A DNA stretch of 64,000 nt, from NCBI RefSeq assembly GCF_029589435.1, contig NZ_JARRAG010000002.1:4464001-4528000 (forward strand). Direction: 5' to 3'. The position numbers were made by a program, and so were the translations under genes. Source of the DNA: Paludisphaera mucosa. GTDB taxonomy: Bacteria > Planctomycetota > Planctomycetia > Isosphaerales > Isosphaeraceae. Under the pieces are notes generated by a model. It searched no databases, was not told the DNA's origin, and saw nothing but the letters and a program-made list of their open reading frames with translations. Below are positions 1 through 8,711 of this stretch, in pieces (the stretch's first letter is position 1; each line of letters opens with the position of its first letter).

Positions 1-735
1 GGCCGCCAGCGGCTCGTCGCCTTCCCAGAAGCCGACGACGGTGACGAACGGGTCGATGAGCCCCTCGTCGGCCTCGCGCGCCCGAGGGTCCTTCGATGCG
101 CTCGTGCGGTCGTGGACGACCGTCCCGTCGGGGCGGACGTAGCGTCGGCTCGACGCCACCCGCTCGGCCTTCGCGCGGCCCACGCCGACGTGCGTCACCC
201 GCCGCGGCGGCTTCGCGACGGCCTTGGCGACGGCCCGCGCGACCCGGCCGACGACCAGCGAGTGGAAGGCCAGGTTGCAGACCCGCCCCGCGCAGCCGTG
301 CCGCTCCAGGATCCGCTCGGCCTCCAGGTCGGCGATGGGGGCGTCGTGCTGATGGACGGCCGAGAGCAGGACGCAGCGCGGATCGGTGCCGGCGGCCTCG
401 GCGATCGCCTCACGCCAGCGATCGTAGGCGTCGTTGCGGATCTCGCACCAGTCGACCGCGACCAGCACGACGGGCTTCTCCAGCGAGCCGCCGCGGAGGA
501 CGAGCCCGATCGCCTCCAGCGGGTCGGCGACGCCCTTGACCGCCGCGATGCCGCCCCCCATGCAAGGGTGCCCGATCGGCGGAGTGACGTCGGCCGAGAA
601 CGTGAAAAGCTCCCAAGGCCGGCCCGCCTCGCGGCCGGCGGACAGGGCCCGCGGGCCACTAATCGCGGCCGCCAGCACGCCGAGGACGTCGCGACGGGAG
701 AAAGGGGCGTCGAGCGCGCGGGTGTGATTGAGCAT
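1..735 (-). CDS. Neutral/alkaline ceramidase N-terminal-like exported protein (3' end outside window)
   Basis: The frame runs open from an ATG at 735 to the window edge (245 codons seen), so the C-terminus is missing. The N-terminus reads SRRDVLGVLAAAISG, a twin-arginine-type signal, so the protein is probably exported folded. After it come TPPIGHPCMGGG, a VAVDWCEIRND segment and SAVHQHDAPI. This order resembles the planctomycete proteins annotated as neutral/alkaline non-lysosomal ceramidase N-terminal domain proteins; HQHDAP would correspond to the metal-binding HTHSGP of true ceramidases. The substrate of these bacterial relatives is generally unknown, so hydrolysis of a ceramide is only a family-level guess. 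It lies 26 nt downstream of the ATPase gene on the same strand and could be co-transcribed with it. Confidence 0.7.
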   Translation of the reverse strand, partial: MLNHTRALDAPFSRRDVLGVLAAAISGPRALSAGREAGRPWELFTFSADVTPPIGHPCMGGGIAAVKGVADPLEAIGLVLRGGSLEKPVVLVAVDWCEIRNDAYDRWREAIAEAAGTDPRCVLLSAVHQHDAPIADLEAERILERHGCAGRVCNLAFHSLVVGRVARAVAKAVAKPPRRVTHVGVGRAKAERVASSRRYVRPDGTVVHDRTSASKDPRAREADEGLIDPFVTVVGFWEGDEPLAA

Positions 736-761
736 GGCGGTCCCGATCGTCTTGATCCTAC

Positions 762-2573
762 CTAGGGCGCGTCCTGATCCAGCATCGTTCGCAGCGAATC
801 CAGGCCGGTCAAGGGGCGGTTGCGCCGGCGCCAGGCTTCGAAGACCGGGGCGGCGCCGCGGCGGTCGCGGAAGGCGGCGAACGCGGCGATGGCGCGCCAG
901 GCGGAATCCTCGACGACGACGCAGCGGCCGCGCTGGGATTCGAACTCGGCGAGGGTCGCAGCGACCTGGGTCTTGCCGTGACGGGGCGGGAAGGGCGTCG
1001 AACGGACCGCGACGGCGCGCCAGCCGAGCGCCGCGGCGCGACCTTCCAGCTCATCGATCTGCTTGCCGAGCCAGCCTCCCTGGGCCGCCCGGTTGCAGAG
1101 GCCGGCGACAAATCGGGCGCGGGGGCCCTCGAACGTCACGAACCGGCCGTCGACCTGGACGCGGACCGCATCGGGGGCGTCGCCGGCCTCGTCGCTCGCG
1201 TCGCGGAGCGCCCACGTCAGGGCCTGGGCCAGCTCGGGCTCCTCGGTCGGCACGGGCTCGACCTGGGCGGAGCGGAAGTCGTTCCAGGCCTGCTCGATCT
1301 CGATCAGGGCCCGCTGAGCCTCGTCGGTCGGGCCCGGGCGGGGTGCCCGCGCCGCGTCGTCACGAGGGTACACGGCCATCTTCCCTTCCTCGACGCAGCG
1401 CTCGCGGTACGCCTGGCACTCCTGGAGCACGTCCCTGGCGCGGAGGCCGACCAGGGCCGAGACGAGCGCCTCGGGGACCGGCGCGGTCGGCTCGTCGGGG
1501 TCGGGATCGACGCCGCCCGACCGGAACAGGGATTCGAGCCGCCGCGCGATCAGGGCGCGGACGTCTTCCGGGCCGCAGGGGGTCTCCAGCACAGCGGGGC
1601 GGGGGTCGTTCTCGACGCGGTCGCGGGTCGAGCGCGTGAGCATCGGCTTCAGCTCGTCGTAGAAGTTCTCCAGGCAGGAGACGACGACGATCGCCGAGGG
1701 GACGCGGCTCAGCAGGTCGCAGAGCGTGGCCATCGCCCGGCGGAACTTCGCCGCCGCCTGGTCCAGGTCGAAGACGTCTTCGAGCTGGTCCAAGCAGATC
1801 ACCAGCGGGGCGCGCTCGACGGCGTGGATCAGCCCGCCGATCCGGGCGATCATCCGCGAAGGGGCGTCGGCGTAGGTGTTCGGGTCGACGTCCCCAAGGT
1901 AGCGACGGTCGCGGTCGTTCAGGTCCTCGCAGCGCAGGTATTTCACCAGCCGCGCGTGGATGGCCGGGTCGCCCGCCTGCAGGTACAGGAGGGCCTGGAT
2001 CAGGTAGACGTCGACCCGGGCCAGACGTTCGTCGCGGATGAGGTCGTCGGCCGTCTCGGCGACGATCACGTCGACGGCGGCCTGGCCGAGCCCCCCCTCG
2101 CGGAGCCGCTCGACGGCCTCGCGGCGGGCGTCGCCCAGCAGGTCGACCAGGCGGTCGGAGAGCCGCCGCAGGGCCGACTCGGGGTCGCGTCCCTCGAAGT
2201 ACGGGCGGTCGAGCGAGTCGATGACGTTGTTGAGCGCATAGCGGGCGTAGTCGCCGGTGTACGAGGTCATCTGCATGTACGCGCAGTAGCCACGGCCCGC
2301 GCCGTGGACCCGGCTGCGGAAGGCGCGCATCAGGTGCGTCTTGCCGCTGCCGGACTCGCCTAGGAGCAGCAGCAGGCGGCCCGTCGAGGGCCCCGAGACG
2401 TCGCGAGCCCGCTCGACCGCGCGGTCGAACCAGGCCCGGACGCGGCCGTGGATGGTCTCGACGTCGAACGGGTCGGGACGCCAGACGTCCGTCGCCGAGG
2501 CGACCGCGTGGAACGGGTCGGGTGCGGTCGGCGAGCAGAAGCCGGCGACGCGGCGGTCGAAATCGGTCGTCAT
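762..2573 (-). CDS. P-loop ATPase of an unassigned two-gene module
   Basis: A 603-aa protein. Walker A GESGSGKT is at residues 72-79 and Walker B LVICLDQLED at about 257-266, followed by a sensor-like strand AIVVVSC, an AAA/STAND-like layout close to Orc/Cdc6 or NACHT ATPases. A helical middle and a distinct C-terminal region (from about residue 440) contain no domain I recognise. The start is the ATG at 2573, overlapping the stop of the upstream gene by four bases (ATGA), which implies translational coupling and a joint function. A longer in-frame reading upstream exists but runs antisense-like through the neighbour and was not used. Cytoplasmic; no signal peptide. The function is not known; a phage-defence or conflict role is inference from the pairing and the IS-rich setting. 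Confidence 0.75.
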   Translation of the reverse strand: MTTDFDRRVAGFCSPTAPDPFHAVASATDVWRPDPFDVETIHGRVRAWFDRAVERARDVSGPSTGRLLLLLGESGSGKTHLMRAFRSRVHGAGRGYCAYMQMTSYTGDYARYALNNVIDSLDRPYFEGRDPESALRRLSDRLVDLLGDARREAVERLREGGLGQAAVDVIVAETADDLIRDERLARVDVYLIQALLYLQAGDPAIHARLVKYLRCEDLNDRDRRYLGDVDPNTYADAPSRMIARIGGLIHAVERAPLVICLDQLEDVFDLDQAAAKFRRAMATLCDLLSRVPSAIVVVSCLENFYDELKPMLTRSTRDRVENDPRPAVLETPCGPEDVRALIARRLESLFRSGGVDPDPDEPTAPVPEALVSALVGLRARDVLQECQAYRERCVEEGKMAVYPRDDAARAPRPGPTDEAQRALIEIEQAWNDFRSAQVEPVPTEEPELAQALTWALRDASDEAGDAPDAVRVQVDGRFVTFEGPRARFVAGLCNRAAQGGWLGKQIDELEGRAAALGWRAVAVRSTPFPPRHGKTQVAATLAEFESQRGRCVVVEDSAWRAIAAFAAFRDRRGAAPVFEAWRRRNRPLTGLDSLRTMLDQDAP

Positions 2574-3640
2574 GGCGGGCCTTCCCGTCCCGGCTCGTCG
2601 CGCACGAAATGGAAGCACGTGCTCATGTAGGGGACCTCCGAGAGCAGGACGTCCTCCGGGTTCATGGCCTGGACGAGGTCGGCGCGGGAGAGGCTCAGCA
2701 GCCGCGCGTTGTTGGCCTCGGCGAGCCGCTTCTTGAACAGCGCGAAGTCGCCGCCGCGGAACGCCTGGTCGCCCTGGAGCGACCTCCAGACGTGGACGAC
2801 GAACACCTTGTCGTCGCCGTGCCGGCCCGTCTTGCACCCTTTCGCCGCCTCGCGGACCCGGCGGGCGAACGCGGCCAGGTCGAGCGCGGGGGCGGGCGGG
2901 GCGTCGGCGGCCTCGGTCGCGGACGAGCCCCCCTCGGCCCAGCGGCGGAGGACCTCGTCGCGAAGGTCCTTGAAGGCCGCGCCGGCCGCGCCCAGGCGCT
3001 CGGCGAGCAGCCGGTCGAGGGCCCCCTTGGAGGGCGGGGGGGGCGTCGGCGGGGCGGTCAGGGCGCGGCGGAAGAGGGCCGCCTGGACCGTCTCCAGAGT
3101 GACCTTCTCCCTCGGGTCCATGCCCAGGTGCTTGCGCGTCCAGGCCTCCCTGGCCTGCTTCAGGGTGGGCGAGCCCCCCAGCCCCAGGCCGGCCTGGCGA
3201 TCCAGCAGCACGGCGCGGAGGACGTCGTCCCTGGCGACGGCCGCGGTCGCGTCCAGCCCCAGCGCCTTCGCCGTCAGGAGCGACTTCTTGACGCCCGCCC
3301 AGGTCGGCTTGGGCCTGTCGGGCAGCCTCGCGACGCCCAGGAACGCCAGCGCGGCGCGGCGGCCCTCGTCGGTCGTCGCGAAGGTCGCCGGCGCGCGCTT
3401 CGTCTTGCCCGGCGTCTGGACGGCCAGGCCGCCGGCGGCGAGCTTGATCAGCGCGCGATCGACGACCGCGGCCAGCTCGATGGCCGGCCATCGACGGCCG
3501 AGGATCGGCTCCAGGTCCTTGCGCAGGTCCGCGGCTTTCGCCCCCTTCGCGCCGGCGAGCAGGAGCCGGGCCAGGATCAGGCCTTCGGTCGGGGCGGGCG
3601 AGGTGGCGTCGGGCGTCGACATGGGCCGGTTTTCCGTCAC
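2570..3640 (-). CDS. Conserved-looking partner of the ATPase, unknown function
   Basis: A 356-aa soluble protein whose stop overlaps the start of the ATPase gene by four bases. The first 100 residues look like a winged-helix segment (LARLLLAGAKGAKAADLRKD, then an AATFATTDEGRRAAL-like stretch), suggesting nucleic-acid binding. The middle is rich in Ala, Pro and Lys. The C-terminal 90 residues are the most structured part, with FVVHVWRSLQGD, then FALFKKRLAEANNARLLSLS, RADLVQAMNP and STCFHFVRDE. I have an unverified impression that similar tails occur beside ATPases in other large-genome bacteria. The start chosen is the GTG at 3640, with a G-rich Shine-Dalgarno just upstream; an ATG at 3622 is the alternative. 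No function is assigned. Confidence 0.7.
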   Translation of the reverse strand: MTENRPMSTPDATSPAPTEGLILARLLLAGAKGAKAADLRKDLEPILGRRWPAIELAAVVDRALIKLAAGGLAVQTPGKTKRAPATFATTDEGRRAALAFLGVARLPDRPKPTWAGVKKSLLTAKALGLDATAAVARDDVLRAVLLDRQAGLGLGGSPTLKQAREAWTRKHLGMDPREKVTLETVQAALFRRALTAPPTPPPPSKGALDRLLAERLGAAGAAFKDLRDEVLRRWAEGGSSATEAADAPPAPALDLAAFARRVREAAKGCKTGRHGDDKVFVVHVWRSLQGDQAFRGGDFALFKKRLAEANNARLLSLSRADLVQAMNPEDVLLSEVPYMSTCFHFVRDEPGREGPP

Positions 3641-3810
3641 ATCCCCCCCCGGGCGTCGCGCGCGGGGCGGGTCATGGCCCCATGATCCCAGCGGCCGGGG
3701 GCCGGGGCAAGCGGGCGGGTTCGGCTCCGCGCGGCGGATGGCGCGGGGCGCGGCGTCGGCGAACCTTCACGACGTTCATATCGGGGAATGATGAATCGAT
3801 CGATTTTAAT

Positions 3811-3823
3811 ACTACTCCGTTAG
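3811..3823. repeat. IS701 left terminal inverted repeat
   Basis: ACTACTCCGTTAG, the exact reverse complement of the sequence at 5246-5258. It marks the edge of the element and lies 105 bp beyond the transposase stop. Confidence 0.85.
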
Positions 3824-3927
3824 GATGGTTTGGAGGGCGTAAAATCGGCCCTTGCAGTAGGGGCAGTCGAGCAGGCACAGCGGCGCCAGCAGTCGTTGCA
3901 ACGCCTGACGGATCGCCGGCAGCGTGA

Positions 3928-5205
3928 TCACCGGGCGGTGCCCCCCTTTTTACCCGGCATCGCCGAGTCACGCTCCTCTCGATCTCGTTCCAGGGCCAGG
4001 AAGCCGAAGGCCGGCATCACCAGGCATACATGGTGGTGGAAGCCCCGCCACGACCGCCCCACATGGTGGTCCAGCCCGAGTTCCTCCTTCATCTGCTGGT
4101 AGCCCTGCTCAACCTTCCAGCGGTTCCTCCATAACCGCACCGCCTTGATCCGGCTCGTCCGAGGCGGCAAGTTCGAGAGGGCGAATTGGATCGACCCGTC
4201 GGCCTGCTCCTCGACCAGAAGCCACACCGGCTTCTTGCCCCGGCGCTCCCCCTTCTCCCAGCCGCCCGCCCGCCAGACTCGCACCCAGGTGAATCGACCC
4301 GTCAGCCGCTCCTTGACCCCCTCCCGCCAACTCACCTTACATCGGGGCAGCTTGGCCGCCAGGGCGGTCGGTGTCACGGGGCGAGCCGATGCCTCGGCGA
4401 GCTTGCTGCGGCTCGGCGGGCGACCGTTGCGACCCGCCCGCCGTGGCGACGGGTCGTCCCACGTCGGCTCATCCTGGAAGGCCGGCATCTCGCCGGTGAC
4501 GCCGACGAGATAGCGCAGGCCCCGCTGGTCCAGGCCGTCTCGGAACACCTCGGCCACGCCGTAACCCGCATCGGCCAGGACCAACCGACCGGCGATGCCT
4601 TCGGACTTCATCTGGTCGAGCAGTTCCAGGGCGATCCGCCCCTTGGTGAGCATCCGCCGCTGGTCCACCGGGACGCCGGCCTTCTCCAGTCGCTCCGAGT
4701 CCTCGGCCCACTTCTTGGGCAGGTCGAGCCGCATGGCCAGCGGGGAGTGCCCCTGAGGGCCGACATAGTGCAGCGAGGCGGCGAGCTGGCAGTCGGCCTT
4801 CTTGCCCAGGGCGCCGCAGTACTGATGCGCCACGCCGACGGAGTGCTCGCCCCGCTTGGGCAGGCCGGTGTCATCGACGACGAAGATGCCGGCGGGCGAG
4901 CCGAAGGCCTCGGTCATGGCCGAGCGGTAAGCCCGCATGACGGCCCTGTCGTCCCAGTGGCTCTGCCCCAGGAACTGCTGGAGGGCCTGGTCGAGGTCGG
5001 CGACCTTGACGCCGTTGGGGAGGTGGACCCGCCGGGTCATGGGCTCGATGCTCTTGCGCTCGCCATCGAGGAGGAGGCCCTGGAGGTAAGCCGAGCAATA
5101 GGTGGCCTGCTTGGGGTGCTTGAAGTGGCGGCGGAAGCGCCCGGCATAGGCGGCCAGGCGGTCGAGGACGGCGGGTGCGAGGTCGGGGGTGTAGGTGCGG
5201 TTCAT
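3928..5205 (-). CDS. IS701 family DDE transposase
   Basis: A 425-aa transposase. The catalytic acidic residues are visible: FVVDDTGLPKRGEHSVG in the N-terminal half, LVLADAGYG in the middle, and the C-terminal signature WKVEQGYQQMKEELGLDHH followed by SWRGFHHH, typical of IS701/IS4-type RNase-H-fold enzymes. The length is normal for the family and there is no frameshift or internal stop, so the element may still be active. The start ATG at 5205 is 41 bp inside the right inverted repeat. The gene is alone in the element, and it separates the two-gene ATPase module from the DUF1559 pair. Confidence 0.93.
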   Translation of the reverse strand: MNRTYTPDLAPAVLDRLAAYAGRFRRHFKHPKQATYCSAYLQGLLLDGERKSIEPMTRRVHLPNGVKVADLDQALQQFLGQSHWDDRAVMRAYRSAMTEAFGSPAGIFVVDDTGLPKRGEHSVGVAHQYCGALGKKADCQLAASLHYVGPQGHSPLAMRLDLPKKWAEDSERLEKAGVPVDQRRMLTKGRIALELLDQMKSEGIAGRLVLADAGYGVAEVFRDGLDQRGLRYLVGVTGEMPAFQDEPTWDDPSPRRAGRNGRPPSRSKLAEASARPVTPTALAAKLPRCKVSWREGVKERLTGRFTWVRVWRAGGWEKGERRGKKPVWLLVEEQADGSIQFALSNLPPRTSRIKAVRLWRNRWKVEQGYQQMKEELGLDHHVGRSWRGFHHHVCLVMPAFGFLALERDREERDSAMPGKKGGTAR

Positions 5206-5245
5206 ACGCCTCTTACGAGCCGCCCGAGCCGATCGTTCGTGCCCT

Positions 5246-5258
5246 CTAACGGAGTAGT
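5246..5258. repeat. IS701 right terminal inverted repeat
   Basis: CTAACGGAGTAGT, the perfect complement of the left end at 3811-3823. The next bases outward (GCTAAG) do not match the left flank as an exact duplication. Confidence 0.85.
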
Positions 5259-5474
5259 GCTAAGCGGGAGGGGCTGGACGACGATACGGTCTTCTTCTCG
5301 TTGCACGTGAGGAACAGCAACAGGCCGGGTGCCCCGCCCCTGGTCAAGATGCGTGCGGTGTGTGGGCCGGGGGACGACCCGAGCCAGGTAATCACTATCC
5401 TTTGCTTGGACGAGGACTGAGTAGGTAGTGGGTCGGCTGGTTACCGACTCCTCTTCGAATCGATCGGTCGCGAC

Positions 5475-5540
5475 GGGGCGTCGGTCAGGGCGCTGGGACA
5501 GGATTTGCGGTTCACCTACCCAACGTGCGACCGACGCCCC
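5475..5540 (-). terminator. Long-loop inverted repeat just after the DUF1559 gene
   Basis: GGGGCGTCGGTC at 5475-5486 pairs perfectly with GACCGACGCCCC at 5529-5540 (12-bp stem, 42-nt loop). It begins 15 bp past the stop of the DUF1559 gene read leftwards. No U-tract follows, so it may be a factor-assisted terminator or an RNA-stabilising 3' structure rather than a classical terminator. Confidence 0.4.
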
Positions 5541-5555
5541 TTGTGAAACAGTCGC

Positions 5556-6632
5556 TCAATAACTGTCGGCGCCGATCACCTCGCCGTTAGCCCTGGTCCC
5601 CAGGGCCCACCAGGTGCCCCAGGAGATCGAATCCTTGGCGAAGCGGACGCTACCGTCGGCCATCAAAATGTTCACCCCGCCGGAGTGGTTGCTCTGGGCG
5701 TTGGTGAAGACCGACGCATCCGGGCTGCAGCCGGCGCAGTCATTCCGGCACGAGGCGAAGGCGTACTGCGTCGAGTTCGGCGGGACGATCGTGTGGAACA
5801 TGGTCATGCCGGTCTCGCCCCAGGCCCAACGCTCTCCCTTGTTATTCTTGACGTTGTTGGCATTCCCAGGGTCCCGGAGACTAGTCACGCAGGACTGAAG
5901 GGCGCTGGAGACCACCGGCCCCGGAGGGGCGCCACCCATCGGCACCAGCGAGTAGACATCCGACTGGAGTCGGATCTGGTCGCCATTGACAGCCGCGACA
6001 TCCACCACGGAGTGGGCCCGAGTCCGCCCCCCGGTGTTGCTCGCGATCAGCCCCTCGGAGAAGGCGATGGTATTCGACGAGCCGTCGGTGATGTCGCGCA
6101 CGCCGTAGCAGTAGTTCCGCCCGAAGACGCCCGTGAAGTCGACATCGTGATACCGGTGGGTGGTCGTGCCGGCACTGGCGTAGTAGCTGTTGGTGTAGCT
6201 GCGGCCGGCGTTGCCGTCGGACGGGCAGAGGAAGCCCGCCAGCCTCGTGTCGACGACCGTCGAGTTCATCTCGCCGGCCGGCGAATGGCCCATGGCCGTG
6301 ACCATGAAGTTGCTGGCGTTGTAGAGGGGCTGTTGCTCCAGGTAGGGTAGGAGCATCGCATGCGCACTCCAGTCGCCCCACCAGGCGTTTTCCCGGGGGT
6401 TGGTCGCGATGGGGGCGCGTGACGAGCCCATCGGGAATGAGTTGGTGGCGCCGTGGTAACTGTGCATCGCCAGCCCAATCTGCTTCAAGTTGTTGATGCA
6501 TTGCGAGCGCCGGGCCGCCTCCCTCGCCGACTGGACGGCGGGCAGGAGCAGGGCGATCAGGACGGCGATGATGGCGATCACCACCAGCAGCTCGATCAGG
6601 GTGAACCCTCGCCGCAAATTCCTCGTTATCAT
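5556..6632 (-). CDS. DUF1559 domain pseudopilin-like protein
   Basis: A 358-aa protein with the type II/IV prepilin signal [16 protein letters not shown] followed by a hydrophobic helix and [21 protein letters not shown] prepilin peptidase would cut before the Phe. The C-terminus carries the usual DUF1559 ending: [20 protein letters not shown], then a [12 protein letters not shown] block. The length is typical for the family. DUF1559 proteins are hugely expanded in planctomycetes; their role is unsettled, with surface pseudopilus or envelope functions proposed. The gene lies 58 bp downstream of a small lipoprotein gene on the same strand, probably one transcript. The same pairing recurs twice more in this window in the opposite gene order. 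Confidence 0.92.
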   Translation of the reverse strand: MITRNLRRGFTLIELLVVIAIIAVLIALLLPAVQSAREAARRSQCINNLKQIGLAMHSYHGATNSFPMGSSRAPIATNPRENAWWGDWSAHAMLLPYLEQQPLYNASNFMVTAMGHSPAGEMNSTVVDTRLAGFLCPSDGNAGRSYTNSYYASAGTTTHRYHDVDFTGVFGRNYCYGVRDITDGSSNTIAFSEGLIASNTGGRTRAHSVVDVAAVNGDQIRLQSDVYSLVPMGGAPPGPVVSSALQSCVTSLRDPGNANNVKNNKGERWAWGETGMTMFHTIVPPNSTQYAFASCRNDCAGCSPDASVFTNAQSNHSGGVNILMADGSVRFAKDSISWGTWWALGTRANGEVIGADSY

Positions 6633-6690
6633 TTCATGATTCCTTGAATAAAGGACCGATCGAAGTCAGATGCTTCCTGCCTCGCCCGCC

Positions 6691-6897
6691 TCACCGGCGC
6701 TTGGCCTGCTCGCCCTTCGACGGGGCGTACATGTTCGGCCGCTCCTGAACCGCCTTTTCGATGGCGGCTCGCGACTTGACCACATCCTCGGTCGGGGTCA
6801 CCAGTTGACCATCCATCTGGTCGGAATTGCCGCAGCCGGCGCCGACCAGGACGATTCCCGAGAGGAGGACCACCAAGACGAATCGCAACATTCTCAT
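6691..6897 (-). CDS. Small putative lipoprotein upstream of DUF1559
   Basis: A 68-aa protein starting MRMLRFVLVVLLSG, a short basic n-region and hydrophobic core, then VLVGAGCGNSDQMDG. The Cys after GAG is a plausible lipidation site, although the -3 position is Gly rather than Leu. The mature part is short and charged, ending EQAKRR. The start ATG at 6897 was chosen because it opens the signal peptide; a frame extension upstream to 7002 has no signal-like features. It is read together with the DUF1559 gene that follows. A TTATAT element lies about 15 nt upstream of the start and may be the -10 box. Unknown function; the family often accompanies DUF1559 genes. Confidence 0.6.
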   Translation of the reverse strand: MRMLRFVLVVLLSGIVLVGAGCGNSDQMDGQLVTPTEDVVKSRAAIEKAVQERPNMYAPSKGEQAKRR

Positions 6898-7496
6898 GTC
6901 TGCATTCTTTCGATATAATTGGCTTCTGGTCACGGCCTGGACGAGAAGCCGCCCGGGGGAAAGCATGAGCCCGATAAACAGCCGCAGTCTTGCGCCTGCC
7001 AATACTCGCCTCGCATGGTGAGAGGACGCGGCGGTATTGTGGTTGTCCCGCGGAACAGTGCCGACTAGTTCAGGTCATCCGCGCATGGTGATCGCCGGGC
7101 TGGTTCGCATGGCGACCGCAGGGCACCACCCAAAGCATGAAGCTTCACCCCTTTTCGGGGCTGTACTTCGGCCAGATCATCACCCTTGGGGTGCGATGAA
7201 GTTGCACGGTCTCGGCGATTGCCGAAGATGAGCACGATTGGCGACCGTCGGCCGCATGTCCGACAGTGTCTAAGAACTTTATACAGCCTCGGGCCGCAGG
7301 ATACAAAGTGCATTTCTGAAATCGGAACATAATTGTCTCGGCAGTTTTGACAATTTGTCGATCCGAGACCTAAATTCCTTAACCCTTTACAGATATGGAC
7401 CGCCACGACTCCTAATAGTCTCGGACGAAACCTCCTGATCGGCATGCGATCTGAAGGATCGAACGGGCGTCGATCCTTCGCTGGAGGGCCCACGCC
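6898..7496. other. Intergenic stretch of about 600 bp without a convincing gene
   Basis: Only short, atypical frames occur, on both strands. The base composition is more AT-rich than the surroundings between 7260 and 7430, with scattered stops in every frame. It probably contains the promoter of the leftward lipoprotein gene near 6910-6930 and flanking debris of the IS5-type remnant that follows. No terminal inverted repeat of that remnant could be identified. Confidence 0.5.
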
Positions 7497-7905
7497 ATGG
7501 TCGCCGCCCGCATGCCCGAGGAATTCTACGACCAGGTCGCCCACCACCTGCCGCCGGAGCAGACGGTCGGTCGCAAGGGGGGCCGGCCTCCGATCCAGCA
7601 TCGCAAGGCCTTGCGGGTCATCTGGTTGGTCCTGGCGACCGGCTGCCGCTGGGAGGACGTCCCCGTCGAGATGGGATGCTCGGGCCGGACGGCGGCCCGA
7701 CGGCTGCGGGCCTGGGAACTTCTCGGCGTCTGGGCCCGGCTGCACGCCGAACTGCTCGGGGCGTTGAAGCGGGCCGGCAAGCTCGACGCCGACACGGTCG
7801 TCGTCGACGGGGTGACCGTCCGGGCCTTCGGCGGCGGCGAGGCGACCGGCCCGAGCCCCGTCGACCGCGGCCGGAAGGGGGACGAAGCACACCCTGGACG
7901 AGGCC
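7497..7905 (+). pseudogene. IS5-family transposase, 5' fragment with frameshift
   Basis: The first 125 residues match the N-terminal half of IS5-type transposases: EEFYDQVAHHLPPEQTVGRK, a WLVLATGCRWEDVPVEMG helix-turn-helix region, and VVDGVTVRAFGGGEATGPSP with the first catalytic Asp. The expected continuation RGTKHTL is in another frame at about 7883, so a frameshift is present. The second half with the remaining catalytic residues is missing altogether. The element is therefore dead. It sits directly upstream of the superoxide dismutase gene and may mark a past rearrangement there. Confidence 0.75.
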
Positions 7906-8072
7906 GGGGAATCGTCGCGATGGGCCCGGACTTTGCTGGCGAGTCGTACCGAGGCATCGGGGTGCGCCCCCTTGAGGGCCGTGGGCCCGGCGGCTACCTT
8001 CGATGATCCCCCGAAGACGCGTCGGCGCGACGTCCGGCCGTCGGATCGAAACAACCCAGGAGAATTGCGACA

Positions 8073-8627
8073 ATGGCGATCCATCGAAGCGCTGCGGCGC
8101 TGGCCCTCTGCGGCCTGATCGGAGCGGGCTCCGCGGCCCGCGCCCAGCATGCGGAGGAGAAGGCGCACAAGGCGCCGCCGATCACGAAGGCCGTGGCGGT
8201 CCTGATCCCGACCAAGAACAGCAAGGTCGAGGGCCGCATCACCTTCACCGAGCACGAGGGCAAGGTCAAGGTCGCCGGCGTCATCACCGGCCTGACGCCC
8301 GGCAAGCACGGCTTCCACGTCCACGAGTACGGCGCGTGGTCCGAGGACGGGATGGCCTCCGGCGGCCACTTCAACCCGACCGAGGAGAAGCACGCCGCGT
8401 TCGAGGCGCCGATGCGGCACGTCGGCGACCTGGGCAACATCACGGCCGACGAGGGCGGCAAGGCGACGATCGACCTGGAGGACGCCCACCTGAAGTTCCA
8501 CGGGCCGACCTCGATCCTGGGCCGCGGCCTGGTCGTCCACGAGAAGGCCGACGACTTCACCACCCAGCCCTCGGGCAACGCGGGCGGCCGGCTCGCCGTC
8601 GGCGTCGTCGGCGTCGCCAAGCCCTGA
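8073..8627 (+). CDS. sodC: Exported Cu/Zn superoxide dismutase lacking the disulfide cysteines
   Basis: A 184-aa protein that would convert superoxide to hydrogen peroxide and oxygen outside the cytoplasm. Residues 1-24 form a Sec signal peptide ending ARAQ. All metal ligands are present: copper His82, His84, His99 (bridging) and His156; zinc His107, His116 and Asp119. The active-site arginine is in GNAGGR (Arg173). Unusually, the mature protein has no cysteine: the loop Cys between FHVHEYG and GGHFNP is absent, and the C-terminal Cys is Val176 in GGRLAVGVVG, so the conserved intrasubunit disulfide cannot form. A good ribosome site AGGAG is at 8058-8062. It stands alone, between an IS5 remnant and a convergent gene. 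Confidence 0.93.
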   Translation: MAIHRSAAALALCGLIGAGSAARAQHAEEKAHKAPPITKAVAVLIPTKNSKVEGRITFTEHEGKVKVAGVITGLTPGKHGFHVHEYGAWSEDGMASGGHFNPTEEKHAAFEAPMRHVGDLGNITADEGGKATIDLEDAHLKFHGPTSILGRGLVVHEKADDFTTQPSGNAGGRLAVGVVGVAKP

Positions 8628-8653
8628 TCGATCGGAAAATGTGATCGACGATC

Positions 8654-8691
8654 GGGCCGCGGGGCCGCCCCATATCGGGCGCCCGCGGCCC
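8654..8691. terminator. Bidirectional hairpin between sodC and the fucosyltransferase gene
   Basis: GGGCCGCGGG pairs with CCCGCGGCCC around an inner CGCCC/GGGCG stem. It lies in the 84-bp gap between two convergent genes, where a shared terminator is expected. There is no strong T-tract. Confidence 0.55.
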
Positions 8692-8711
8692 TTCGCGTCG
8701 ACCGGGGACGC

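Larger units (their letters stand above)
3811..5258 (-). mobile_element. IS701-family insertion sequence
   Basis: A 1448-bp element bounded by perfect 13-bp terminal inverted repeats, ACTACTCCGTTAG on the left and its complement on the right. It carries one full-length transposase gene. IS701 elements usually duplicate a 4-bp YTAR target. Here the flanks, allowing one base outside the repeat, read TTAA on the left and CTAA on the right. Both fit YTAR but they differ, so there is no clean target duplication. Confidence 0.85.

Noticed and set aside
1-735. A true ceramidase activity for the first gene
   Set aside because: Only the N-terminal domain is visible and the metal motif is altered; only family-level assignment is justified.
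7065-8540. Leftward frame of 491 codons over sodC and the IS5 remnant
   Set aside because: It covers two recognisable features on the other strand and contains no domain of its own.
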